A DNA stretch of 64,000 nucleotides from JBEKCP01 sp049509515 (GTDB lineage Bacteria > Planctomycetota > Planctomycetia > Pirellulales > Thermoguttaceae): assembly GCA_049509515.1 (NCBI GenBank), contig JBEKZV010000034.1, positions 53,354 to 117,353 on the forward strand, in the 5' to 3' direction. Below, one piece after another: positions 1-9,400 of the stretch. The stretch's first letter is position 1; every line of letters starts with the position of its first letter. A program made the translations under genes and the position numbers. Under the pieces are notes generated by a model. It saw nothing but the letters and a program-made list of their open reading frames with translations. It searched no databases and was not told the DNA's origin.

Positions 1-60
1 CAAGGGCCGTTGCGGGCGTTATGCTACATGAGGGCAATCGGTTCAAGAAAGGGCCTTTTT

Positions 61-1110
61 ATGGCAAGCCGTCACTTCGTGCTGGGAACTGTCATCGCGG
101 GGGCAAATCTCCGCCGGCTGTGGGGCGTGGGCCTGGCGGTGGTGCTTGGGGCAACGTGGGGTCCGCAAGCACAGGCGCAAATACGGCGACCCCAACCCCC
201 GCAGCCCCAGCCCGTCACCGCCGAGGGCACCGTGGCGGCCGTGCAGGGGGCTACGATCCAATTGAACACCGCCACGAACCAGCCGATGGTGGCGGGCATC
301 ACCCCCATGACCAGCCTGCGGGTGACCGGGTCGGCAACGGTCGACGCGCTCCAGGCCCGCAGCGGCGGATCCCACAGCAAGTTGTGCGTCGAGTTTGTGG
401 CCGACCTGACCGAGGACGGGAAGGCGAAGGGGAAAATCAGCCGGCTGGCGATCGTCACGGTGGGGCCCGGCCGGCCGGCCGGGCTGCTGCCGGAATCGGA
501 GGCCTTTAAGCCGCCGCCCGCTCCGATGGCCCACAGCAAGGTGGGCGGCGGAGGCGGGAACGTCGGCGGCGGGGGCCTCGCCGCGCCGGTGGGCACCAAG
601 AAATCGCGCGGCAAGCAGGACGCCGATTTGGACTTGGGCGTAGGCCCCTCCTCCAGCGGCCGCGTGAAGCTGCCCTGCGTGTGTACCGTCCGCGGCACGG
701 TGAAGGGCTTTCACGGCGGCACCATCAGCGTGACCGCCGGCAGGACCAACGTCACCGCCGAGCTGGCCGACAATGCCCAGATCGAGGTCGATCTGTGCGA
801 CTTGGGCCCTGTCTCGCGCGGCGACAAGATCCAGATCCAGGGGATGCAGATCCCGGGGCAGGGGGGCCGACCCAGCCTTGTCCGGGCCGAGAGCGTCGAG
901 ATCACTCTCGCCCAGCCGTTCAGCGGCGGGCGAAAGCACAGCCCCAGCAAGGTCGCCAAGCCGGAGAAGACCAGCTCGAGGCCCGGCCCCGCCAAGAAGG
1001 TCGAGGCCCCCGAGCCGGCCGAGAAACTGGAGCCGGCCGAGACGAAAAAACCCGTCGGCGGTCCGGAGGGGCTCAAATCCAAGTCCGACCCCAAGGACCT
1101 CGAGTACTGA
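61..1110 (+). CDS. Secreted protein with two small beta-rich repeats and a Lys/Pro/Glu-rich tail
   Basis: The product is about 349 residues. The first ~38 form a signal peptide with a hydrophobic core and an AQAQ-like cleavage region. Two related segments follow (around residues 50-150 and 205-290). Each opens with a 'GTV' strand (EGTVAAVQGATIQL; RGTVKGFHGGTISV) and contains a 'DL..G' turn, resembling small OB- or DUF5666-like repeats. A Gly-rich linker separates them, and the last ~50 residues are rich in Lys, Pro and Glu. I chose the ATG at 61 because AAAGGG lies about 7 bases upstream; an in-frame ATG at 28 is possible. No enzymatic motif is visible and the function is unknown. The export prediction is the firm part. 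Confidence 0.6.
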   Translation: MASRHFVLGTVIAGANLRRLWGVGLAVVLGATWGPQAQAQIRRPQPPQPQPVTAEGTVAAVQGATIQLNTATNQPMVAGITPMTSLRVTGSATVDALQARSGGSHSKLCVEFVADLTEDGKAKGKISRLAIVTVGPGRPAGLLPESEAFKPPPAPMAHSKVGGGGGNVGGGGLAAPVGTKKSRGKQDADLDLGVGPSSSGRVKLPCVCTVRGTVKGFHGGTISVTAGRTNVTAELADNAQIEVDLCDLGPVSRGDKIQIQGMQIPGQGGRPSLVRAESVEITLAQPFSGGRKHSPSKVAKPEKTSSRPGPAKKVEAPEPAEKLEPAETKKPVGGPEGLKSKSDPKDLEY

Positions 1111-1195
1111 CCTGGGGCGGAAATCGCTCCCGATTACCCTAGCCGTACTGCGGGCAGAGTGGTATACCTATTTGCGGCGGGTATGAGGGAGAGCC

Positions 1196-1954
1196 ATGTT
1201 GCCCCAGAAACCGATGGAGTACCGCCGGGGCGGTCGGCAGGATCGTTTGGGCGGACCCCGCCGGAAGCGAAAGGTCCTGAACCGCATTCTGGAACACCCC
1301 CTGATTCGGCGGGTGAGCTACGAGGAATACCGCAACAAGGTCCGCCACGTGTACGACGGGCCGCAAGGGGCGCTCCTGGCCGCCTGCAGCATGCTCTCGC
1401 TGCACACGGCGCTCGGCGAGCGCTTGTTCCGCGAGCGGAGATTCGATCTGCGGGGGGCGGAGAGCATCCTGGACGTGGGGAGCGGTGCGGGGCAACTTGT
1501 CCGGCATGTCCTCAAGTATGCCGACGCGGACAGCCGAATAATCTGTTTTGACCTGTCGCACGAGATGTTGCGGCGGGCCCGGCACCGGCTGCGGAGCCCC
1601 CGGCCGCGGTTTCTGGCGGCCGACCTGACGCGGCTGCCGTTTCGCGACGGCAGTTTCGACTGCGTGACCTGCGGCTACGTCCTGGAGCACTTGCCCGATG
1701 CCCGGCTGGGACTGGCCGAGCTGGCCCGCGTCATGAGCCCCGGAGCCAGGATGCTCCTGTTGACCACGGAGGACAATTTCTCGGGCGCCTGGACGAGCCG
1801 CATGTGGTGCTGCCGGACCTACAATCGCAAGGAGCTGCGGCGGATCTGCGAGGGCCTGGGCCTGGAGTGGCGGCAGGAACTCTGGTACACGCGGATGCAC
1901 AAGATGCTGCGGGCCGGCGGCATCTGCGCCGAGCTGGTCAAGAAAGGCCCGTGA
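1196..1954 (+). CDS. Class I SAM-dependent methyltransferase (Methyltransf_11 type)
   Basis: The 252-residue protein has SAM-binding motif I ILDVGSGAGQ near residue 90, an acidic residue ending the next strand (IICFDLS), and the motif IV-like DGSFDCVTCGYVLEHL near 155. This is the order of the UbiE/Methyltransf_11 fold. It transfers a methyl group from SAM; the substrate cannot be read from the sequence. GAGGGAGA lies just before the ATG at 1196. The first ~40 residues are basic and poorly conserved in type. It sits upstream of the kamA cluster, with 279 bases and a candidate promoter between, so it is probably not in that operon. Confidence 0.75.
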   Translation: MLPQKPMEYRRGGRQDRLGGPRRKRKVLNRILEHPLIRRVSYEEYRNKVRHVYDGPQGALLAACSMLSLHTALGERLFRERRFDLRGAESILDVGSGAGQLVRHVLKYADADSRIICFDLSHEMLRRARHRLRSPRPRFLAADLTRLPFRDGSFDCVTCGYVLEHLPDARLGLAELARVMSPGARMLLLTTEDNFSGAWTSRMWCCRTYNRKELRRICEGLGLEWRQELWYTRMHKMLRAGGICAELVKKGP

Positions 1955-2047
1955 CCTCGACCCAACCCGGGGCCCGGATGGCGCCATGCTCAGAGTGGCG
2001 TGAGAAAGGTACACCTACGCCTTTCGAGGCCCGCCGCGTTTTTCCTA

Positions 2048-2075
2048 TTGACTTTTTTGCCGTCGCGGGTATGAA
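2048..2075 (+). promoter_or_regulatory. Candidate sigma-70-like promoter before the kamA cluster
   Basis: TTGACT at 2048-2053 is followed after 16 bases by TATGAA at 2070-2075, about 160 bases upstream of the kamA ATG, in the largest gap of the region. This is read from the bases only. The rest of 1955-2233 shows no gene. Confidence 0.4.
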
Positions 2076-2233
2076 GATACTTTAGTGATGGGGCGTGTTC
2101 GACCGAGAGGAATCAAGGGCATCGGGCACGCTTGCCGGGCGGCACAGAGGATTGTCGCCCATCGGGCCTCGCAGAGGCCAGCGCATGGGTCCAGGCGGTC
2201 TGGACCTGCGACCACTCATGGAGAGTTTTCGAG

Positions 2234-3598
2234 ATGAATGAGTTTGATTCCGGTGGCCCCGCTACGTGTTCTCGAGTGGAAGTCGATGAGGAACCTCCGG
2301 GTAGTCCGGGCAACCCGGTGAACCTCTTTTCCTGTGCCTCTCCGGCACGGGTGCAGCGGTCTCTCTGGCCGCCGGTCTTTCCTGACGGGGATTTTCTGGT
2401 CTACTCCCCTGCGGCGCCGATCAGCCCGGCCCGTTCCGCGCGGACCTCGCCCCGGACACGCGCCTTCCGGCGGCAGTTCTACCGCGACACCAGCGACAAG
2501 CAATGGAACGACTGGCGGTGGCAGGCCCGCAGCCGCATCCGCACCCGCCGGCAGTTGGAGCTGATGCTCAGCCTTTCGGAAGAGGAGCGGGAGGGGCTGG
2601 AGCGCTCCGCGTCCATGCTGCCGGTGAGCATCACGCCCTACTACATGAGCCTGATCTCGCGGGAGGATCCCCGGCAGCCCTTGCGGCGGTCGGTCATCCC
2701 CACGGTACACGAGTTCAGCCGGACGGCGGGCGAGGCGGAGGACCCGCTGGGTGAGGAGCACGACAGCCCGCTGCCCGGCCTGGTACACCGTTATCCGGAC
2801 CGCGTGCTTCTGCTGGCCCTGGATCACTGTTCCAGCTACTGCCGCTACTGCACCCGCTCCCGGGTGGTGGGGCAGGGGGAGATCGTTCCCAGCGAGGAGC
2901 GGCTGGAGCAGGCGCTGGACTACATCCGCCGCCACCCGGCCATCCGCGACGTGCTGCTGAGCGGCGGCGATCCCCTGTTCCTCAGCGACGAGCGGCTGGA
3001 CTGGATCCTGGGGCGGCTGCGGGCCATCCCGCACGTGGAGTTCGTGCGGCTGGGCACCAAGATGCCGGCCGTCCTGCCCCAGCGGATCACCCGCGAGCTG
3101 TGCCGCATGCTCCGCCGGCATCACCCCCTGTGGATGAGTCTGCACTTCGTCCATCCCGACGAGTGTACCCCCGAGACCGTCCAGGCCTGCTCCCGCTTGG
3201 CCGACGCCGGCATCCCGCTGGGCTCGCAGACCGTGCTCTTGGCCGGCATCAACGACGACGTGGAGACGATGAAGCGGCTGATGCATGGGCTGTTGAAGAT
3301 GCGCGTGCGGCCGTATTACCTGTACCAGTGCGACCCGATCGTCGGCTCCTCCCACTTCCGCACGCCGGTCTCGAAGGGGCTGGAGATCATCGAGGGGTTG
3401 CGGGGGCATACCACCGGCTACGCCGTGCCCACCTACGTGATCGACGCCCCGGGCGGCGGCGGAAAGATCCCGCTGGGACCCGACTACGTGGTCGGCCGGG
3501 AGGGCGAGGACCTCGTGTTGCGCAACTTCCAAGGCAAGACCTACCGCTATCCCGACCCGGTCGCGGCGGACGCGCCGGCAGGCACCGGCCGGCCGTGA
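2234..3598 (+). CDS. kamA: KamA-family radical SAM protein, probable lysine 2,3-aminomutase
   Basis: The 454-residue product (from ATG 2234) has the radical-SAM cluster motif CSSYCRYC at residues 199-206. The C-terminal barrel carries Asp367 in YQCDPIVG, then Asp404 and Lys411 in VIDAPGGGGK. In clostridial lysine 2,3-aminomutase the lysine-binding Asp293 and Asp330 and the PLP Lys337 have exactly these spacings (37 and 7). That favours L-lysine to L-beta-lysine chemistry over the EpmB branch. The C-terminal zinc cysteines of the clostridial enzyme are absent. The first ~80 residues are low-complexity and may be a family-specific extension; the start is uncertain because the Shine-Dalgarno is weak. 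Two ATP-grasp genes and a GNAT gene follow, which suggests that beta-lysine is used in a small biosynthetic pathway. Confidence 0.85.
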   Translation: MNEFDSGGPATCSRVEVDEEPPGSPGNPVNLFSCASPARVQRSLWPPVFPDGDFLVYSPAAPISPARSARTSPRTRAFRRQFYRDTSDKQWNDWRWQARSRIRTRRQLELMLSLSEEEREGLERSASMLPVSITPYYMSLISREDPRQPLRRSVIPTVHEFSRTAGEAEDPLGEEHDSPLPGLVHRYPDRVLLLALDHCSSYCRYCTRSRVVGQGEIVPSEERLEQALDYIRRHPAIRDVLLSGGDPLFLSDERLDWILGRLRAIPHVEFVRLGTKMPAVLPQRITRELCRMLRRHHPLWMSLHFVHPDECTPETVQACSRLADAGIPLGSQTVLLAGINDDVETMKRLMHGLLKMRVRPYYLYQCDPIVGSSHFRTPVSKGLEIIEGLRGHTTGYAVPTYVIDAPGGGGKIPLGPDYVVGREGEDLVLRNFQGKTYRYPDPVAADAPAGTGRP

Positions 3599-3602
3599 GA
3601 GC

Positions 3603-3673
3603 GTAGGGTGGGGCGAGCGCCGCGAGCCCCACCGTTGCCGTTGGTGGGGCTCGCTGCGCTCGACCCACCCTAC
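3603..3673. repeat. GTAGGGTGGG-family inverted repeat, copy 1
   Basis: Imperfect inverted repeat of about 31-base arms: GTAGGGTGGGGCGAGCGCCG on the left, and its mirror ending CGACCCACCCTAC on the right. It lies between kamA and the first ATP-grasp gene. Other copies are at 16291, 21355 and 36524; a half-copy lies near 9950. Confidence 0.85.
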
Positions 3674-3728
3674 CATGCCTATCATTTCGGGCTAATCCCC
3701 AATCCCCAGCCCCCAACCCCTTGCTCCC

Positions 3729-4733
3729 GTGCTCATCGGACTGACCTACGACCTGCGGGCGGACTACCTGGCCGCCGGCTACGGCGAAGAACAGACCGCC
3801 GAGTTCGACCGGCCGGATACGATCTTGGCCATCGAGACGGCCCTGGGCCAGCTCGGCTGCCAGACCGAGCGGATCGGCAGCGCCCGGCAACTGGTGGACC
3901 GCCTGGCCGCCGGCGGCCGCTGGGACCTGGTGTTCAATTTCGCCGAGGGACTGCACGGGATCGCCCGGGAGGCCCAAGTCCCGGCGATCCTCGACGTCTA
4001 CCAGATCCCGTACACGTTCTCCGACCCGCTGGTCCTGGCCCTGACGCTGCACAAGGCGTTGACCAAGGTGGTGGTTCGCAGTGTGGGCATTCCGACGCCC
4101 GACTTCGCCCTGATCGAGCGGCCGGAAGACGCCGATCGCCTGGACTTGCCCCTGCCGCTTTTCGCCAAGCCGGTGGCGGAGGGGACCGGCAAGGGGATCA
4201 CGGCGGCCTCGAAGATCCGCCAACGGGCCGCCCTGCGGCCGATCTGCGGCGAGCTGTTGGCCCGCTACCGCCAGCCGGTCCTCGTCGAGACCTTTCTGCC
4301 CGGCCGGGAATTCACGGTCGGCATCCTGGGCACCGGCCCCGAGGCCCGCGTCCTGGCGAGCATGGAAGTTTTCCTCCTTCCCGGGGCCGAGGCGGACGTG
4401 TATTCTTATGCCAACAAGGAGCAGTCGGAGGAGCGTTGCCGGTACCGGCTGGGCCGGCCGGGCGAGGACCCGGAAGTTCGCCGGGCCGAAGACCTCGCCT
4501 TGGCCGCGTACCGGGCGTTGGGCTGCCGCGACGCCGCCCGCGTGGACCTCCGCTCGGACCCGCAAGGCGTGCCCAACTTCCTGGAGGTCAACCCCCTGGC
4601 CGGCCTCCACCCGGAACACTCCGACCTGCCCATCCTCTGCGGCATGGTGGGCATGCCGTACCGGGAATTGATCGCGGAGATCGTCCGCTCCGCCGCGCGC
4701 CGCGTCCAGGAGCAGCCCTTTGCGGGGCAATAA
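3729..4733 (+). CDS. ATP-grasp ligase, D-Ala-D-Ala-ligase-like (first of pair)
   Basis: The 334-residue protein starts at a GTG (3729). ATP-grasp features run in order: the N-terminal 'DLVFNFAEGL' typical of Ddl-like ligases, lysine-containing FAKPVAEGTGKGI for ATP binding, VETFLPGREFTVGIL, and the metal/phosphate loop ARVDLRSD...FLEVNPLAG. Such enzymes form an acyl-phosphate and couple it to an amine. The substrate loop differs from true Ddl, and the gene sits with kamA and a second ATP-grasp gene rather than with cell-wall genes. Ligation of beta-lysine or a derivative is therefore a reasonable inference, unproven. A repeat-filled 130 bases separates it from kamA. Confidence 0.8.
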   Translation: MLIGLTYDLRADYLAAGYGEEQTAEFDRPDTILAIETALGQLGCQTERIGSARQLVDRLAAGGRWDLVFNFAEGLHGIAREAQVPAILDVYQIPYTFSDPLVLALTLHKALTKVVVRSVGIPTPDFALIERPEDADRLDLPLPLFAKPVAEGTGKGITAASKIRQRAALRPICGELLARYRQPVLVETFLPGREFTVGILGTGPEARVLASMEVFLLPGAEADVYSYANKEQSEERCRYRLGRPGEDPEVRRAEDLALAAYRALGCRDAARVDLRSDPQGVPNFLEVNPLAGLHPEHSDLPILCGMVGMPYRELIAEIVRSAARRVQEQPFAGQ

Positions 4734-4737
4734 GGCA

Positions 4738-4907
4738 GCAAATCCGAAATCCGAAATCCCAAGCGAATCCAAGCTGCCAAGTGCAAAATGTCCAAAACGA
4801 AGCACACCTTTGTCTCTCATTCTTCTCTCCCAAGTCTTTCTGTCATTTGGGCCGTGGTGATTTGGTATTGTTTGGAGTCTTGGATTTGGAGCTTGGGATT
4901 TAGCCCC
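4738..4907. repeat. Short-word intergenic array (AATCCGAAATCC type), foldback
   Basis: The whole gap between the two ATP-grasp genes is AT-richer than its surroundings. It starts with AATCCGAAATCCGAAATCCC and ends with a diverged inverse (CTTGGATTTGGAGCTTGGG), so it can fold back on itself. No open frame looks like protein. Similar word-like arrays occur at 11081, 22056, 28801, 29299, 41372, 42718, 43757 and 48815. Confidence 0.6.
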
Positions 4908-4909
4908 TG

Positions 4910-5923
4910 ATGGACGTCGCCATTCTCCATCCCCACGTTCCGCCCGACGCGCCCCTGGACGACCAGGACACGCTCGTCCAGGTGCAGGCCGTCCGTGAGG
5001 CCCTGGAGCAACTGGGCCACGGCGTGCGGTCGATCGCGTTTACGCTTGACCTGGCGGCGCTGCGCCGCGACCTGCTGGCCGCACGTCCCCACATCGCCTT
5101 CAACCTGGCGGAGTCGCTCGGTGGGGCCGACGCCCTCCAGTACGTGCCCCCCGCCCTGCTCGACACGCTGGGCGTGCGGTATACGGGCTGCCCCACCGAG
5201 GCTGTCTTTCAAACGACGCACAAGCTGCTGGCCAAGCAGATTCTCAGCCTGGCCGGGCTGCCCACGCCGGCCTGGACCCCATCCCATCTTTCCGTCCCCC
5301 ATTCTTCTGTCCTGCCTTCGCCCGGGTTGGCACCACCGTGCATCCTCAAGGCGGTTTGGGAGCACGCCTCCTGCGGGCTGGACGACGGCAACGTGATCCT
5401 CCAGGGAGATGCGAGCGTGGTTGCCGGGCGATTGGCGGAGTTTGCCGCCCGCTCCGGCCGGCCCTGCTTCGCCGAGCAGTTCGTCGAGGGGCGAGAGTTC
5501 AACCTGGCGATCCTGGAGGGTCCCCGCGGGCCGGAGCTCCTGCGGCCGGCCGAGATCGACTTCGCCGCCTTCCCGCCGGGAAAACCGCGGATCGTCGGCC
5601 ATCGGGCCAAGTGGGTCGCAGGCTCGTTCGAGTTCGACCACACCCCCCGCAGATTCGACTTCCCCGACCAGGACCGGCCGCTGTTGGCGCGGCTTGGCGA
5701 CCTGGCCTTGGCCTGCTGGCGGCAGTTCGGGCTGCGGGGATACGCCCGGGTCGATTTCCGCGTCGATTCCCGGCATGAACCGTGGATCCTGGAGATCAAC
5801 ACCAATCCCTGCCTGGCGCCGGACGCCGGGTTTGCCGCCGCGCTAGCCCGCTCCGGCATCCCTTACCCCCAGGCCATCCAGCGGATCCTGGACGCCGCAG
5901 GTGGTTTTACGGAGCGCTCATGA
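4910..5923 (+). CDS. ATP-grasp ligase, D-Ala-D-Ala-ligase-like (second of pair)
   Basis: The 337-residue protein is a distant relative of the preceding ATP-grasp enzyme. It has the N-terminal IAFNLAESLGG, a conserved Tyr-Thr-Gly turn (VRYTGC) as in Ddl enzymes, CILKAVWEHASCGLDDGNV for ATP binding, EQFVEGREFNLAIL, and the C-terminal ARVDFRVD...ILEINTNPCL that holds metal and phosphate. It differs enough from the first copy to have its own substrate. The start ATG at 4910 follows a repeat array, and no strong Shine-Dalgarno is seen. Its stop overlaps the next gene's start by four bases (ATGA), which indicates translational coupling to the acetyltransferase. Confidence 0.8.
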   Translation: MDVAILHPHVPPDAPLDDQDTLVQVQAVREALEQLGHGVRSIAFTLDLAALRRDLLAARPHIAFNLAESLGGADALQYVPPALLDTLGVRYTGCPTEAVFQTTHKLLAKQILSLAGLPTPAWTPSHLSVPHSSVLPSPGLAPPCILKAVWEHASCGLDDGNVILQGDASVVAGRLAEFAARSGRPCFAEQFVEGREFNLAILEGPRGPELLRPAEIDFAAFPPGKPRIVGHRAKWVAGSFEFDHTPRRFDFPDQDRPLLARLGDLALACWRQFGLRGYARVDFRVDSRHEPWILEINTNPCLAPDAGFAAALARSGIPYPQAIQRILDAAGGFTERS

Positions 5924-6405
5924 CCAACCCCTTCACCTACCGCGACGAAGTAACTCCGGCCGACGCCCAGCACGTCCGGCAATTGGTCGAGTCCACCGGC
6001 GTGTTCAACCGCGTCGAAGAAGAGTGTGCCGTCGAGCTGGTCGAGGAGCGGCTGGCCCGCGGCCCCGCCAGCGGCTATCACTTCGTCTTCGCCGAGCAGG
6101 ACGGCCAGGTGGCAGGCTACGCCTGTTACGGGCTGATCGCCCTGACCGTGGGCAGTTACGACCTGTACTGGATCGCCGTGCGGCGGACGGCGCAGGGACA
6201 GGGGCTGGGCCGGTTGCTGATGGAGGAGGTCCAACGTCGGGTCCGCTCGGCCGGGGGCCGGCGGATCTACATCGAGACGTCAACCCGGCCTCCCTACGCC
6301 CCCACCCGCGGCTTCTACCAGCGCTGCGGCTGCCGGCTGGAAGTGGTGCTCGAAGACTTTTATGCCGCCGGCGACGGCAAGGCGATCTACGTGCTGGTGC
6401 TGTAG
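5920..6405 (+). CDS. GNAT-family N-acetyltransferase, last gene of the kamA cluster
   Basis: The 161-residue protein has the acetyl-CoA pyrophosphate loop QGQGLGRLLM around residue 90, preceded by the strand LYWIAVR, and a C-terminal 'PTRGFYQRCGC' strand-helix typical of GNAT enzymes. It begins inside the stop of the second ATP-grasp gene (ATGA). In archaea and some bacteria, lysine 2,3-aminomutase pairs with the acetyltransferase AblB to make N-epsilon-acetyl-beta-lysine; this protein is shorter than AblB, so equivalence is not claimed. Its 3' end overlaps the convergent restriction-modification gene by 19 bases. Confidence 0.8.
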   Translation: MTNPFTYRDEVTPADAQHVRQLVESTGVFNRVEEECAVELVEERLARGPASGYHFVFAEQDGQVAGYACYGLIALTVGSYDLYWIAVRRTAQGQGLGRLLMEEVQRRVRSAGGRRIYIETSTRPPYAPTRGFYQRCGCRLEVVLEDFYAAGDGKAIYVLVL

Positions 6406-9400
6406 GCTTTCGTCGGCCAGACGTAGGTTGCCGCCTTCACCCGCCGGTAGTTCTCGTCCAGAGCCGGCTGCATCAGGATGATTGCCGCCAGCCGGCGGGC
6501 CATGTTGGTCACTTCGCGGGCTTCTTCCGTGCGCAGCGCCCGGCCGAGCAGCCCCTCTTCCCGGTAGCTCAGCCACTTCTTGATGACCTGATAGCCGCCG
6601 ATGGAATACCCCCAGACGTTGCCGGGAACGTTTTTCCAGTAGGCCACGTCGTTGAGATACACGTCGCGGGTGGTGGGGCCGAACAGGGCCAGGGCCGTTT
6701 CGGGCGATAGCCCGCCGGCCTCCGCCGCCGCGGCCAGCGCCTCCCGTTCGGCCTTGTCATACTCGCGGTCGAGGATGCGGCCCTTGGCGGGCATGGTCAC
6801 GCCGCCCTTGCCGGCATGGCCCCAGCCCGCAGTCACGGCCAAGTCGCCGGCGTCTGGGTCCAGCGTTCCGCCACCCACGCGGCTGAGGGCGCCGATGGTC
6901 CGCACGAGCGGGTCGACCTTGCCGGCAGTCACGCCCGGGACCTCGCTTTCAGTGTCCAGCAGTGCCGCGACGCGCCGCCCCAGTGCGGCCGACTCCAGCA
7001 ACGTCTTGCGGCTGTCGGGCAGCGGGATGCGGGGCCAGTCGCGACGGACGCCGTCGGCGTTCTCGGCCAGATACGCCGGGCTGTAGCCGATGGCCAGGGC
7101 GTGCATCCACGGCAAGCGGGCGGTGTCGGCGTCGGTATCCGGGTCCTTGAGGCTCAGCTTGGCCAGGTAATCCCGCGCCGCTTGCGATAGATTCGCCACC
7201 GCAGCGTCCTCCGCTTCCTCCCCCAACAATTCGAAGAGCGTGTGCTGGCCCTTCTTGCTCAGCCGTTTGCCGTTGCGGATTCGCAACGGAAAATAATAGG
7301 CATGGCCGCGGAGAGCGTCGTTGTCGCCCAGGAGCCGCGTGAAGCAAAACGGCACACCTTCCGGCGAGGCGACACCGGCGGGCCTGGTCATAAGGAACTC
7401 GTTTCCGGGCCAGCACTGCGCCCACAACGCCGGGCGAGGCTCGTTCCAGATGGGGCGGACCGGGGTGTAGTAGCACCATCGCGCGTCGAACGGGCGGAGG
7501 GCGTAGCGGACCACCCGGTCCTCTCGGAACGATTCCGACGCCAGGGCCTTCTCGCGGGCCGACTTGGGATCGAAGCGCGCCTGCGCGCCTGCCAGGGCCC
7601 CGGCGATCGAGAGGTACTCGTTCCAATCATAGTTCCTGTCGAAGTACGCTCTCATCCGCTGCGCCACCTCCTCGCGATCCACGTCGATCAGCGCCCCGCC
7701 CCGTTTCTCCATCAGGCCATTGCCCGGCGGCAATGCGCAGAGTTCCGCCACGCGCGGCCATTCGAGGTAGTGCGGCTCGACGTGCGAAGGCCGGAACGAG
7801 TAGCGGTTCTCGGGGCGCGGTTCGGCCCGCGCGTAGGTCTTGTCAATCTTCTTGGCGATCAAGCTGTGCAATAGGTCCGCCCGCTTCGTCGCGCCCCAGA
7901 AGTGCCGGAAACGAACGGTCGGCTTCTTCTGGCGCGTGGCGGTGCGGACAATGACGCAAACAGCCGTGCCCACCCGGATGCCCTCGCGGTTATACTCGGT
8001 GGAGAAGACGGAGGGATCGGGCCGGCCGTCGGGCGTGACTTTGCCGGTTTCGCGGCTATCGCCGTTCATGCAATCCAGCCAGAGCTTGTCAAACTCGGCC
8101 AGGAAGCGTTGCCGCATCACCACGAAAGACGGATCGCCGAGGTAGGAAAAGTTGGAGATGAAGGAGACCACGCCTTTTCCCGTCATTTCGGCGATCCGCC
8201 GCTCGGCCAAGCGGAAGAAGCGCACGTACAAGTCATCCAGGTTGAACTTCTTGATCCCCCAGCCGCCCCGAGCGACCGGTGCGTTCAGGTCCTCTTTGTA
8301 CGGCTCGACCAGTCCCTGCTCTTCCTCCGGGCTGACGCCAGCGAAGGCGTTATAGGGCGGATTGCCCAGGACGACGAGAATCTTGCGCCCGCGCTTCACG
8401 TCGGCCGCCGCGTCCCTTTCCTGCCTTAGCTCGTCCATCAAGCCGAGGAACTGTTGTTGGGGCCCCTTTGGCGGCTCCCAGCCGGTGAGCGCGTTCGTCA
8501 GGTACACGCCCACCCGCTCGTCGCTGTCGGCCGCCAGCGGCACGCCCAAGCGATGCAACAACAGGCCAAGTTGCAGGTGCGAAACTACGAACGGGGCCGG
8601 CAGGATCTCAAATCCGAAAACCCGGTGCATAGCGGCTGTCTTGAGGTCCGAAGCCAAGAGCGCATCGCCCCCCTGTGCCCGAAGTGTCTCGGCAATCTTC
8701 GCCAACACTTCGACAAGGTAAGTGCCCGTGCCGCAGCAGGGGTCGAATACCACGACGTTGGGATCAGCCAGCCCATCGGCTATATCCAGCTCCTCTCGCA
8801 GCACGGTATCGACCCGGGCCACTTGGTAGCGGGCGATTTCCCGCGGAGTGAACCATACGCCCAACTCCTTGCGCAGCTCGGGGTCGAAAGCCTCCAGGAA
8901 CGGCTCGTAGAAGTACTGAACCGCATGCTCGTCCTGGAACTTCTGGAAAAATGTTTCGCGGTCCACGCGGCCTAGCGCGGTGGCCGTCCAGTCGAGCACC
9001 TCGACCAGCCCCAGAGGACCGAGCCGGTCGGGACTGGCAATCTGGTGATAGAGCGTGCGAATGAACGGCACGTGCAGCGACCATTCGGCCGCGTGCCAAT
9101 CGAATGCGCCGGATCGGCCGGGTTGATGCTGGTGCCACACCACCCACGCCGAGAACACGCCGTAAAAGAGGGTTTGCACCAGCGTGGAGCGGAAGAAGTG
9201 CTCGCCCTTCTCGCCGGTGAACTTCATCCCCAGGGCCTCTTCCAGGGTCTCACGCACCGCGGCCAGGGCGGGCAGGTCCACCGATTCGATGCGTGCCTTG
9301 GCGTCGCGGGCGTAGGACGCCAGGAACCACGCCAGGTCTTGCGGGGTGGTGAGCGGGGCGTTGGTCAGCAGGACCCGCTTCAGGTACTCGACAAACCGCG

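Noticed and set aside
3729..5923. True D-Ala-D-Ala ligases of peptidoglycan synthesis
   Set aside because: The context is kamA and GNAT, two diverged copies sit side by side, and no mur genes are near; kept as Ddl-like only.
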